A stretch of 18,086 nucleotides of DNA from assembly GCA_030590265.1 (NCBI GenBank), contig JAUUYW010000024.1, forward strand, positions 1 to 18,086, written 5' to 3'. Positions 1 to 6,382 of the stretch are shown piece after piece. The notes under the pieces were generated by a model, which worked only from the letters and a program-made list of their open reading frames with translations, ran no database searches and was not told the origin of the DNA. The number at the start of each line of letters is the position of its first letter. Position 1 is the stretch's first letter. The position numbers and the translations under genes are program-made. The DNA is from Candidatus Krumholzibacteriia bacterium (GTDB lineage: Bacteria; Krumholzibacteriota; Krumholzibacteriia; LZORAL124-64-63).

Positions 1-1
1 C

Positions 2-100
2 CAGGAGTACATGTACCTGAGTCACTTTACTGGTCTCATGGAAGGCACTGTTGCCACCGAAAAAATTACTTTTGAGGGGATCAAGAGCCTTTATCGGTGA
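2..100 (+). CDS. C-terminal end of a secreted protein with FEGIKSLYR tail (partial, 5' end outside window)
   Basis: Reading frame 2 is open from the window edge to a TGA at 98-100 and gives 32 residues. The frame ends in ITFEGIKSLYR, nearly identical to the end of the complete exported protein at 11838-12419 (LSFDGIKSLYR). The last ~30 bases of the two genes differ at only four positions, including synonymous changes. This supports a real coding end and a paralogous or shared-tail relationship. The full length, start and signal peptide lie outside the window. By analogy with the complete gene it is probably an exported protein, but that is inference. A strong terminator hairpin follows 23 bases after the stop. 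Confidence 0.72.
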   Translation, partial: QEYMYLSHFTGLMEGTVATEKITFEGIKSLYR

Positions 101-123
101 GTTGAATATGTCGACTTTTTAAG

Positions 124-158
124 AAAACGGGGACCAGAATTTAATCTGGTCCCGTTTT
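124..158. terminator. Rho-independent terminator, probably bidirectional
   Basis: The arm AAAACGGGGACCAGA (124-138) pairs with TCTGGTCCCGTTTT (145-158), leaving one bulged G and the loop ATTTAA. The A-rich left and T-rich right arms give a U-run on either transcript. The hairpin sits between the convergent ends of the partial gene (stop at 100) and fabH (stop at 200), so it can close both. Confidence 0.85.
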
Positions 159-199
159 ATTGCTCAAAGTTATGCGGAAGAAACAGTCCACCAACCATA

Positions 200-1210
200 T
201 TACCACCGAATAAGATTTGCCCCCCAAGTGAACCCCGATCCAAACGCCACAGTGACAACCAGATCACCCTCTTTCAACCGGCCCTCCCGCTCAGCTTCAG
301 CCAAAGCAATGGGAATGGTAGCAGCAGTGGTATTGCCATACTTGGCAATGTTCGAAAACACCTTCTCCGGTGGCAATCCCATACGCTGCCCCACCGCGTC
401 AGTGATGCGCTGGTTGGCCTGGTGAGGCACCAGCAAATCAATGTCCTGGGGCTTGAACCCACCTTTTTCAAGAACTTCGTGGATGCTTTCACAGAACCGC
501 CGGGTGGCGTGTTTGAACACCATGGGCCCATTCATTTGGGGAAAGTGTCGGCCTTCCTTTATCATTTCGGCATTGATGCGCTCGGGCATGGTGGCGATGG
601 GGGCTTCCAGCCAAAGGTCCCGGGCATACCGTCCCTGACTGTGCAGAACCGAAGCGATGATGCCGCGGTCGCCTTCCCTGCCTTGAACAATGACGGCACC
701 GGCGCCATCGCCAAACAGCACGCTCATGTCCCGACCCCGGGTGGTTTTGTCCAGGGCAGTGGATTGAATTTCCTGGCCAATAACCAAAACTGTGTTAGCG
801 GTGCCGGCTCGAATGAAACCATCGGCCGCAGCCAAACCATACACAAAACCCGTGCACTGATTGCGAATATCCATGGCCCCGGCTGTGTTCAGCCCAAGCA
901 TGTCCTCGATGAAAACGCCGTTGCCGGGAAAAGCCACGTCAGGGTTGAGAGTGGCAAAAATAACCTGGTCGATATCTCCGCGGTCGATGCCGGCTGATTC
1001 AATGGCCATCTCTGCAGCCCGGGCTCCCATTTCTGAACCGTTCATGACCGTGCGATTGTCGTCACCGATGGCCAGCCAGCGCCGCTCTTTGATGCCGCTG
1101 CGTTCGGTGATCCACTGATCACTGGTGTCCATCATTTTGCTCAGGTCATCATTGGTGACGATATTTTCGGGCACGTAAAATCCAGTGCCCAGGATAGCAG
1201 CGCGAAGCAT
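200..1210 (-). CDS. fabH: Beta-ketoacyl-[acyl-carrier-protein] synthase III (FabH)
   Basis: The 336-aa length is normal for the family. FabH condenses an acyl-CoA (classically acetyl-CoA) with malonyl-ACP to start type II fatty acid synthesis in the cytoplasm. The thiolase-fold catalytic triad is visible: Cys119 in IRNQCTGF, His263 in VPHQANQR and Asn293 in KYGNTTAA. The DQWITERSGI stretch near residue 31, VLFGDGAGA near 164, MNGPMVFK near 226 and FGSGFTWG at the C-terminus are also family hallmarks. The ATG is preceded by GGAG at good spacing. It lies 25 bp downstream of the SPOR-protein gene on the same strand, so the two are probably one transcript. No other fab gene is adjacent, so it may be an additional FabH-like enzyme with a different acyl primer. 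Substrate specificity cannot be read from the sequence. Confidence 0.93.
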   Translation of the reverse strand: MLRAAILGTGFYVPENIVTNDDLSKMMDTSDQWITERSGIKERRWLAIGDDNRTVMNGSEMGARAAEMAIESAGIDRGDIDQVIFATLNPDVAFPGNGVFIEDMLGLNTAGAMDIRNQCTGFVYGLAAADGFIRAGTANTVLVIGQEIQSTALDKTTRGRDMSVLFGDGAGAVIVQGREGDRGIIASVLHSQGRYARDLWLEAPIATMPERINAEMIKEGRHFPQMNGPMVFKHATRRFCESIHEVLEKGGFKPQDIDLLVPHQANQRITDAVGQRMGLPPEKVFSNIAKYGNTTAATIPIALAEAEREGRLKEGDLVVTVAFGSGFTWGANLIRW

Positions 1211-1235
1211 TTGTTCTCCAATTCCAGTGATTCAA

Positions 1236-1931
1236 TTAACGATGCACAACGTAGGCATCAGGCAGGTGTTTCCTGTTTTGGCTGATGAAGGTGTTGGCCT
1301 GGTCGCGTGAGGCAAAATATCCAATCCAGACCCGAAATACCATATCCCCGCTGCTGTTGTTGCCGGTTCTCACCATGGCCTTCCAACCCGCTTTGCCCAA
1401 TCGATCGGCTTCCCGGTCGGCATTGGCTGCATCTCCAAAACCACCGGTCTGAACTGCCCAACTGCCTGTGGATGCCGGTTCGATGGGGGGAGCTGCTGGT
1501 TTGGCTGGGGTCTTTTTCTTCGTCACGGGTTTTGTTTCGGGTTTGGGTGTAGATATTTTTTCCACGGGTTTTTCAGCAGGTTTTTGGTCCCCACTATTTT
1601 CCGTGTCTTGATCGACCGGTTTCTCCGGGGTCATTTTCAAACCCTGGTCGTTGATGTCCACATCACCGGAGCGCGGTGCACCAGTGAGACCAGCCTGTTG
1701 GCCGACTCCGTTGCTGTCGGGAGCTGTGACGACGGAGTGCTGTTCCCCAATGCCTGTGGGAGAGGATCCACCCTTGGGCCAGAAAAGAAAGGCTGCTCCC
1801 ATGACGATCACCACCAAGGCTACCAGCATTATGCGTGGAGTACCCTGTTTGCGGCCACTTTTTCCGGCGCGGGTGCGAGGGCTGGTGCCTTTTTTTCTGG
1901 ATTCGCCATCAGTCTGGGGGTTCTTTGCCAT
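1236..1931 (-). CDS. SPOR-domain membrane protein
   Basis: The 231-aa protein has a basic cytoplasmic N-terminus (residues 1-33, many K/R). One transmembrane helix follows at about 34-51 (IMLVALVVIVMGAAFLFWP). A long low-complexity periplasmic linker rich in Pro, Lys and Glu (about 100-155) leads to a C-terminal SPOR domain (about 156-231, starting GSWAVQTGGFGDAANA). SPOR domains bind glycan strands stripped of stem peptides and localise proteins to the division septum, as in FtsN, DedD and RlpA. The architecture is FtsN/DedD-like, but no further FtsN-specific motif is visible, so I give no gene name. The start is supported by an AAGAAGG ribosome site about 7 bases upstream. fabH follows 25 bp downstream. 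Confidence 0.88.
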   Translation of the reverse strand: MAKNPQTDGESRKKGTSPRTRAGKSGRKQGTPRIMLVALVVIVMGAAFLFWPKGGSSPTGIGEQHSVVTAPDSNGVGQQAGLTGAPRSGDVDINDQGLKMTPEKPVDQDTENSGDQKPAEKPVEKISTPKPETKPVTKKKTPAKPAAPPIEPASTGSWAVQTGGFGDAANADREADRLGKAGWKAMVRTGNNSSGDMVFRVWIGYFASRDQANTFISQNRKHLPDAYVVHR

Positions 1932-2225
1932 GTCCGCCTTCTTTTTGGATCTATGGATACCTTTTAATTTGTCTGCCTAAGATAAGGTGAGGAAGGTGAA
2001 AAAATCATCAAAAATATTTTGGTCCTCTGCTGAAACTCCGAGGGAAATGCTCCTGGTTCCCCCCGGGGGGATAGATTTCGAAAGCATTCATTCAAAAACT
2101 TTGACATCTGAAGGTATTGCCTCTGATAGGGTGACAAACACGATGCTGGAAGCTACAATGCAAGTTGTTAGGCTGTCCAGAGACAGAAACTCATGTTTTG
2201 CACGTCATTGGAATGGATCACACCC
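1932..2225. promoter_or_regulatory. Divergent intergenic region between SPOR gene and HAD phosphatase
   Basis: About 290 bp carry no convincing gene. The only open frame (from a GTG at 1987) shows no domain-like character and runs into the HAD gene out of frame. The stretch holds a perfect 14-base palindrome at 2058-2071 and a perfect -35 box TTGACA at 2101-2106. The -10 downstream of it is poor (TGATAG, 17 bases later). The left part is A/T rich (1961-2020) and could hold the promoter of the minus-strand SPOR-fabH pair, but I cannot assign boxes with confidence. Confidence 0.4.
2058..2071. repeat. Perfect 14-base GC palindrome
   Basis: TCCCCCCGGGGGGA reads the same on both strands. It lies between two divergent transcription units and ~155 bases upstream of the HAD phosphatase start. 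It could be an operator for a dimeric regulator, or simply a chance GC run. There is no loop, so it is not a terminator. Confidence 0.45.
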
Positions 2226-2939
2226 ATGGGTAAAGGAAAATACAAAGGCCGTCGTGCCTCAGCATTCATTTTCGATCTCGACGGCACTCTGGTGGACTCG
2301 GGTCTCGACATCGTCCTGTCCGCCAATTTCACTCGTCTCCATTTTCAGCTTCCCGAGCTGCCGGTCCCCACAGTGCAGTCCTATGTGGGCGATGGTGTCG
2401 GCAAATTGCTGTCACGCACCCTCGGTCACAACATCCACACCGGACTGACCGGGCCCCAGGGTTTACCTGTAGACGAGGATCGTCACCAGGAGGCCATGAA
2501 GGTTTTTGCCGATCATTACGGTCGCCATCTTCTGGACAACACTCGTTTGTACCCCGGTGTCCTGGACGTCCTGGCCCGCTTCCGCAACTTCCCTCTGCAC
2601 GTTGCCACCAACAAACCTCAGGCTTTCACTGAGGCTATTCTGGCAGGATTGCATCTGGACAGCGCCTTTCGCACAATTATTGGGGGAGATGCGACTCCGG
2701 CTCGCAAACCCGACCCAGCCCACCTGGTGACTTGTTTGCAAGGATTGTCGGTGGAACCTAAGGAAGTTGTCATGGTGGGTGACAGCCCCAACGATATCAA
2801 CGCTGCCAAGGCTTTTGGGGCCGTGTCTGTGGGGTGCACTTTTGGATTGGTCCCGGCTGGAACCGTCATAGCCGCTCGCCCTGATTTTGTGATTGATCGC
2901 ATGGAGCAACTGGCGGATCTTTTCCCATCCCGTAGTTGA
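2226..2939 (+). CDS. HAD-family phosphatase, phosphoglycolate phosphatase-like
   Basis: This is a HAD superfamily hydrolase of the Gph/PGP subfamily, which dephosphorylates small phosphometabolites such as 2-phosphoglycolate using a phospho-aspartate intermediate and Mg2+. All four motifs are present (counted from the upstream ATG at 2193): motif I FDLDGTLVDS (Asp28 nucleophile, Asp30 acid/base), motif II VATNK (Thr139), motif III Lys172 in ARKPDP, and motif IV MVGDSPNDI (Asp197, Asp201). An alpha-helical cap (about residues 40-125) follows motif I, as in subclass C1. I prefer the ATG at 2226, which puts motif I 14 residues in and gives 237 aa, close to the family norm. The ATG at 2193 would add 11 residues, and neither start has a strong ribosome site. 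The stop is 10 bp from the convergent gene at 2950. The true substrate is uncertain. Confidence 0.87.
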   Translation: MGKGKYKGRRASAFIFDLDGTLVDSGLDIVLSANFTRLHFQLPELPVPTVQSYVGDGVGKLLSRTLGHNIHTGLTGPQGLPVDEDRHQEAMKVFADHYGRHLLDNTRLYPGVLDVLARFRNFPLHVATNKPQAFTEAILAGLHLDSAFRTIIGGDATPARKPDPAHLVTCLQGLSVEPKEVVMVGDSPNDINAAKAFGAVSVGCTFGLVPAGTVIAARPDFVIDRMEQLADLFPSRS

Positions 2940-2949
2940 TGACATCGAA

Positions 2950-3426
2950 TTAGATCTGGTCCAACAATGCCTCCAGGGCTGTTCTCACGCTTTTGGGAGT
3001 ATAGGGATCGTCGGGATGATCTTCCTGACCAGGCTGGTTGAACATGGGGCGCTCCTGATAGTCCCGCCCCCAGCGGGCATCGGTATCGCGCACAAGAGTT
3101 TGCAATGCACTGTCTGAAGAAAGAATTTTTTCCAGCAACTCCCTCAGGGCCTCGGCAGGTTGGTCGCGATGTTTGTCCAGCAGCGGCAGTTCCTGCTCCA
3201 GGCGAACTACCAGGGTGGAACGCAGGGATCCTTCCGGATCAAAAAGCCGCCCGGAGAGCAGTGTTTTCAACTCCATCAAGGCCTGTTGGCTGCGCGGAAC
3301 AGGGGAGGCCCCCTTGAGGGTACCCGCACCCGCACGGCCGATGGCCTCGGCCACACTGAATTTGCGCCCTTGTCGGATTTCCTTTTCCGTGTCCGATGTG
3401 GTATCGTTTTTCTTCTTGGAACTCAT
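2950..3426 (-). CDS. Hypothetical charged, soluble protein (158 aa)
   Basis: I do not recognise the family. The protein has no signal peptide or membrane segment. It begins with a Lys/Asp/Thr-rich stretch (MSSKKKNDTTSDTEKE), then a helix-prone middle (about 45-118) with regular Leu and Glu/Arg spacing. A Pro/Asp-rich patch follows (about 126-145, QPGQEDHPDDPYTP), then a short C-terminal helix (VRTALEALLDQI). The coding frame is preferred over the overlapping plus-strand frame because the methyltransferase's conserved part begins only beyond 3480. No clear Shine-Dalgarno precedes the ATG at 3426. An in-frame ATG at 3477 would add 17 hydrophobic residues and overlap the divergent gene. It diverges from the methyltransferase with about 30 bp between starts. 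Confidence 0.6.
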   Translation of the reverse strand: MSSKKKNDTTSDTEKEIRQGRKFSVAEAIGRAGAGTLKGASPVPRSQQALMELKTLLSGRLFDPEGSLRSTLVVRLEQELPLLDKHRDQPAEALRELLEKILSSDSALQTLVRDTDARWGRDYQERPMFNQPGQEDHPDDPYTPKSVRTALEALLDQI

Positions 3427-3456
3427 GAATACAAAGTAACAAAGGATGTCTCGGAT

Positions 3457-4221
3457 TTGAACCCCGAAAATTCCCATAAAGCCCAAAACAACGATTCCGT
3501 ACCCAATCTGGCTTCGGGCCTTCCTGCCCACTCCGGGCAGCTTATTTTGCGGCGTCGGGCGCGTCTTGTGGCCTCGATCCTGCCTGATGGTGGAGGTCAT
3601 CTGTTGGATTTTGGCTGTGGCAATGGTGCTCAAACCCTGCTGCTGGCCCCATCCTTCGAAAAAACCACCGGTGTGGATATCAACGACGATTTCCTGAAAG
3701 GATTTCGTTTGGCCCTGGATGGGGATATCCTGGCGAAAAAGGTGCAGCTGATATCCACTGGTGGACTGCCGGTGGATCTGCCTGACGCCTCGGTGGATGT
3801 GGCCACTTCTTTCACTGTTCTGGAACATGTCCCGGACGAAATGGCCGTCCTCAAGGATCTATTCAGGTTGCTTGAACCCGGCGGGCGGCTGATTCTGACG
3901 GTTCCCAATCGCTGGTGGGTTTTCGAAACTCATGGGGCGAACTTGCCGCTGCTGCCCTGGAACCGGATTCCCTTTGTCAGCTGGTGGCCTAAGAAACTGC
4001 ACGACCGTTGGGCCCGGGCCCGCATTTATCGCCGGGTTGATATTATCCGATTGGTTGAGGCAGCCGGCTTTCACGTTGATGATACATTCCACATGACCGC
4101 GCCCATGGACACGATACCCTGGCCCATGGTTCGCAATCTGTCCCGGAAAATTGTTTTCCGGGGAGACCGAACCAACCTCCCATTCCTGGCCACTGAAATA
4201 GTTGTGGTCGCCACGAGGTAA
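3457..4221 (+). CDS. Class I SAM-dependent methyltransferase (Methyltransf_11 type)
   Basis: The protein is 254 aa from the proposed TTG start. It carries the class I Rossmann-fold signature. Motif I LLDFGCGNGAQT binds S-adenosylmethionine, and the acidic residue after strand 2 is in GVDIND. The motif IV region is ASVDVATSFTVLEHVPD, and the post-motif strand is LEPGGRLILTVPNRWW. The EHV.D and EPGGRL pattern is typical of UbiE/lipid or sugar methyltransferases, but the acceptor is unknown. The C-terminal third is Trp-rich (WWPKKLHDRWARARIY), perhaps forming the acceptor site. The frame has no ATG before the conserved region. TTG at 3457 has AAAGGA ten bases upstream and leaves room for the divergent gene starting at 3426. 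The next gene starts 3 bp after its stop, so the two are an operon. Confidence 0.83.
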   Translation: MNPENSHKAQNNDSVPNLASGLPAHSGQLILRRRARLVASILPDGGGHLLDFGCGNGAQTLLLAPSFEKTTGVDINDDFLKGFRLALDGDILAKKVQLISTGGLPVDLPDASVDVATSFTVLEHVPDEMAVLKDLFRLLEPGGRLILTVPNRWWVFETHGANLPLLPWNRIPFVSWWPKKLHDRWARARIYRRVDIIRLVEAAGFHVDDTFHMTAPMDTIPWPMVRNLSRKIVFRGDRTNLPFLATEIVVVATR

Positions 4222-4224
4222 AAC

Positions 4225-6339
4225 ATGAATCGACTGTACAAGGTGGTATTTCTGATGATGATGTTTGGCCTGACACCCGGCTGCAACAACGACGACTCCA
4301 CACCTGTGGCATTCCCGGTGGCGAAGATTCAGCCCCACGAGTTGACCTCCCATGGAGAGACCAGGGTGGACAATTATTTCTGGCTGCGCGAACGGGAAAA
4401 CCCGGAAGTTATCGCCTATCTGGAAGCCGAAAATAAATATTTGAAAGAGGTCTTGGCTCCAACCGATGACTTGCAAAGCGAGCTCTTTGCCGAAATGAAG
4501 GGTCGCATCAAAAAAGACGACGATTCAGTTCCCTATCTTTACAACGGTTACTGGTATTTCACCCGGTATGAAAAGGGCGGCGAATATTCTTTGCGCTGCC
4601 GTCGTCCTGAAAACAGCGACATCGAAGAAGTAATGTTCAACGGTAATGTTATGGCAACGGGAGACGGTTATTTTTCTCTCAGGGGAGTAAAAGTCAGCCC
4701 GGACAGCAAAAAGGCAGTTTTTGGGGTCGATACCGAAGGCCGTCGTTTCTACACCCTGCGCATCAAGGATTTGGATTCGGGTGAAATTTTGGCCGACGTC
4801 ATCCCCAACGTAACGGGGAATGTTGCCTGGGCCATGGACAATACCACCATTTTTTACGGCAAACAGGACCCCAAAACCCTGCGCAGTTTCCAGATCTGGC
4901 GCCACGAATTGGGCACCGATGCCACCAGCGACCATCTGGTCTATGAAGAAAAAGATGATACTTTTGCCTGCTACGTGAGCCGCAGCAAGAGCGATCGTTT
5001 CCTCTTCATCTCATCATCCCAAACCCTGAGCACGGAGCACCGCATCCTGGAGGCCGACAACCCCAGGGGAGAATTTCGTCTCTTCCAACCTCGCCAGCGG
5101 AAACTGGAGTACGACATTGATCACCAGGGCGATCGATTCGTGATTCTGACCAATCATCTGGCCAAAAATTTCCGGCTCATGGAATGCGACCTGGACAACA
5201 CCGGTCTCGAAGCCTGGCGGGAAGTCATTGCCCATCGGGACGATGTGTTTCTGGAAGGCGTGGAGGTGTTCTCAGATTGGCTGGTGATGGAGGAAAGGTT
5301 CGATGGCTTGAGCCATTTGAAAATTTTGCCCGCAGATGGCTCGGCAGCCCATCACCTTGATTTTGGAGAACCCACCTGGTCGGTTGGCATCTCCACCAAC
5401 GTGGACATGGACTCCCAGGTGTTGCGATTCAGCTACTCCAGCTTGACCACTCCCAATTCCACTTTCGATTACGATATGGTGAGTCACCAAAAGACCCTGC
5501 TCAAACAGAAGGAAGTATTGGGCGATTTTCAGGCTGACAACTACGAGGCGCAATACCTGCAAGTGCCTGCCCGCGATGGCACCCTGGTTCCGGTCTCCCT
5601 CGTCTACCGCAAGGGATTCAAGAACGACGGGAAAAGCCCACTCCTGCTCTATGCCTACGGATCATACGGCTACAGCCAGGACGCGCGTTTCAGCAGCAAT
5701 ATGCTCAGTCTTTTGGATCGTGGGTTTGTTTACGCCATCGCCCATGTGCGCGGGGGTGAAGAGAAAGGTCGAGCCTGGTACGAAGACGGCAAGCTGCTCA
5801 AGAAAAAGAACACCTTCACCGATTTCATCGACTGTGGGCGTTACCTGACGGACAAAGGATACACTTCCAGCGACCGCCAGTTTGCCATGGGCGGATCTGC
5901 CGGCGGTTTGTTGGTGGGAGCCATTGCCAACATGGCGCCTGAAACCTGGCGGGGTATTGTTGCCCACGTACCCTGGGTGGATGTGGTGACCACCATGGAA
6001 GACGATACCATCCCCCTGACCACCAGCGAATACGACGAGTGGGGCAACCCGGCCAACGAAGAATATTACCGTTACATGCTGTCCTACAGTCCCTATGACA
6101 ATGTTCAGGCCATGGATTATCCGGCAATGTTGATCACGGCAGGATTGCACGACAGTCAGGTTCAATATTGGGAGCCCGCCAAATGGGTTGCGCGTTTGCG
6201 AGCCAACAAGACGGACAACAATCCTCTGCTGTTGAAGACAAATATGGAAGCTGGGCATGGTGGAGCTTCGGGAAGATTCCGGCGCCTGGAGGAGACTGCT
6301 TTGTCGTATGCCTTTATGCTGGATTTGGTCCAGGAATAG
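4225..6339 (+). CDS. Prolyl oligopeptidase family (S9A) serine peptidase, oligopeptidase B-like, probable lipoprotein
   Basis: The 704-aa protein is a normal S9A size. The N-terminus looks like a lipoprotein signal: a hydrophobic core (YKVVFLMMMFGL) ending LTPGC, with Cys20 as the lipidation site. A Pro at -2 makes the lipobox non-ideal. A short helical segment with VDNYFWLRER follows, then the beta-propeller (about 80-420), which admits only short peptides. The alpha/beta-hydrolase domain has Ser558 in MGGSAGGLL, Asp643 in GLHDSQV and His678 in AGHGGASGR. This order and the GASGRFRRLEE ending resemble oligopeptidase B and related S9A members, which cleave after basic residues or proline. Specificity is not determinable here. 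The likely site is periplasm or outer-membrane inner face. GAGG-like ribosome site GAGG overlaps the end of the methyltransferase gene, so translation is probably coupled. Confidence 0.92.
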   Translation: MNRLYKVVFLMMMFGLTPGCNNDDSTPVAFPVAKIQPHELTSHGETRVDNYFWLRERENPEVIAYLEAENKYLKEVLAPTDDLQSELFAEMKGRIKKDDDSVPYLYNGYWYFTRYEKGGEYSLRCRRPENSDIEEVMFNGNVMATGDGYFSLRGVKVSPDSKKAVFGVDTEGRRFYTLRIKDLDSGEILADVIPNVTGNVAWAMDNTTIFYGKQDPKTLRSFQIWRHELGTDATSDHLVYEEKDDTFACYVSRSKSDRFLFISSSQTLSTEHRILEADNPRGEFRLFQPRQRKLEYDIDHQGDRFVILTNHLAKNFRLMECDLDNTGLEAWREVIAHRDDVFLEGVEVFSDWLVMEERFDGLSHLKILPADGSAAHHLDFGEPTWSVGISTNVDMDSQVLRFSYSSLTTPNSTFDYDMVSHQKTLLKQKEVLGDFQADNYEAQYLQVPARDGTLVPVSLVYRKGFKNDGKSPLLLYAYGSYGYSQDARFSSNMLSLLDRGFVYAIAHVRGGEEKGRAWYEDGKLLKKKNTFTDFIDCGRYLTDKGYTSSDRQFAMGGSAGGLLVGAIANMAPETWRGIVAHVPWVDVVTTMEDDTIPLTTSEYDEWGNPANEEYYRYMLSYSPYDNVQAMDYPAMLITAGLHDSQVQYWEPAKWVARLRANKTDNNPLLLKTNMEAGHGGASGRFRRLEETALSYAFMLDLVQE

Positions 6340-6351
6340 AAGATTTTGGTT

Positions 6352-6376
6352 GGGGCCGGCCTCATTGGTCGGCCCC
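6352..6376. terminator. Terminator-like hairpin between convergent genes
   Basis: GGGGCCGGCC (6352-6361) pairs with GGTCGGCCCC (6367-6376) through ten pairs including one G-U, around the loop TCATT. It lies 12 bases after the S9A peptidase stop and 6 bases before the end of the minus-strand GH13 gene. Flanking T-runs are short and broken on both sides (GTTTATTTTC on the plus strand). It probably serves both convergent transcripts, but efficiency is uncertain. Confidence 0.7.
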
Positions 6377-6382
6377 CGATGT

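Noticed and set aside
422..997. A 191-codon plus-strand open frame antisense to fabH
   Set aside because: Shadow of fabH. No ribosome site or family signature supports it.
1987..2448. A 153-codon plus-strand frame starting at GTG 1987
   Set aside because: It overlaps the HAD phosphatase out of frame, has no domain features, and its first part has atypical composition for a gene here.
3160..3456. Upstream extension of the methyltransferase frame to an ATG at 3160
   Set aside because: These ~99 codons are low-quality sequence antisense to the 2950-3426 gene, and the conserved methyltransferase fold begins beyond residue 100 of that frame.
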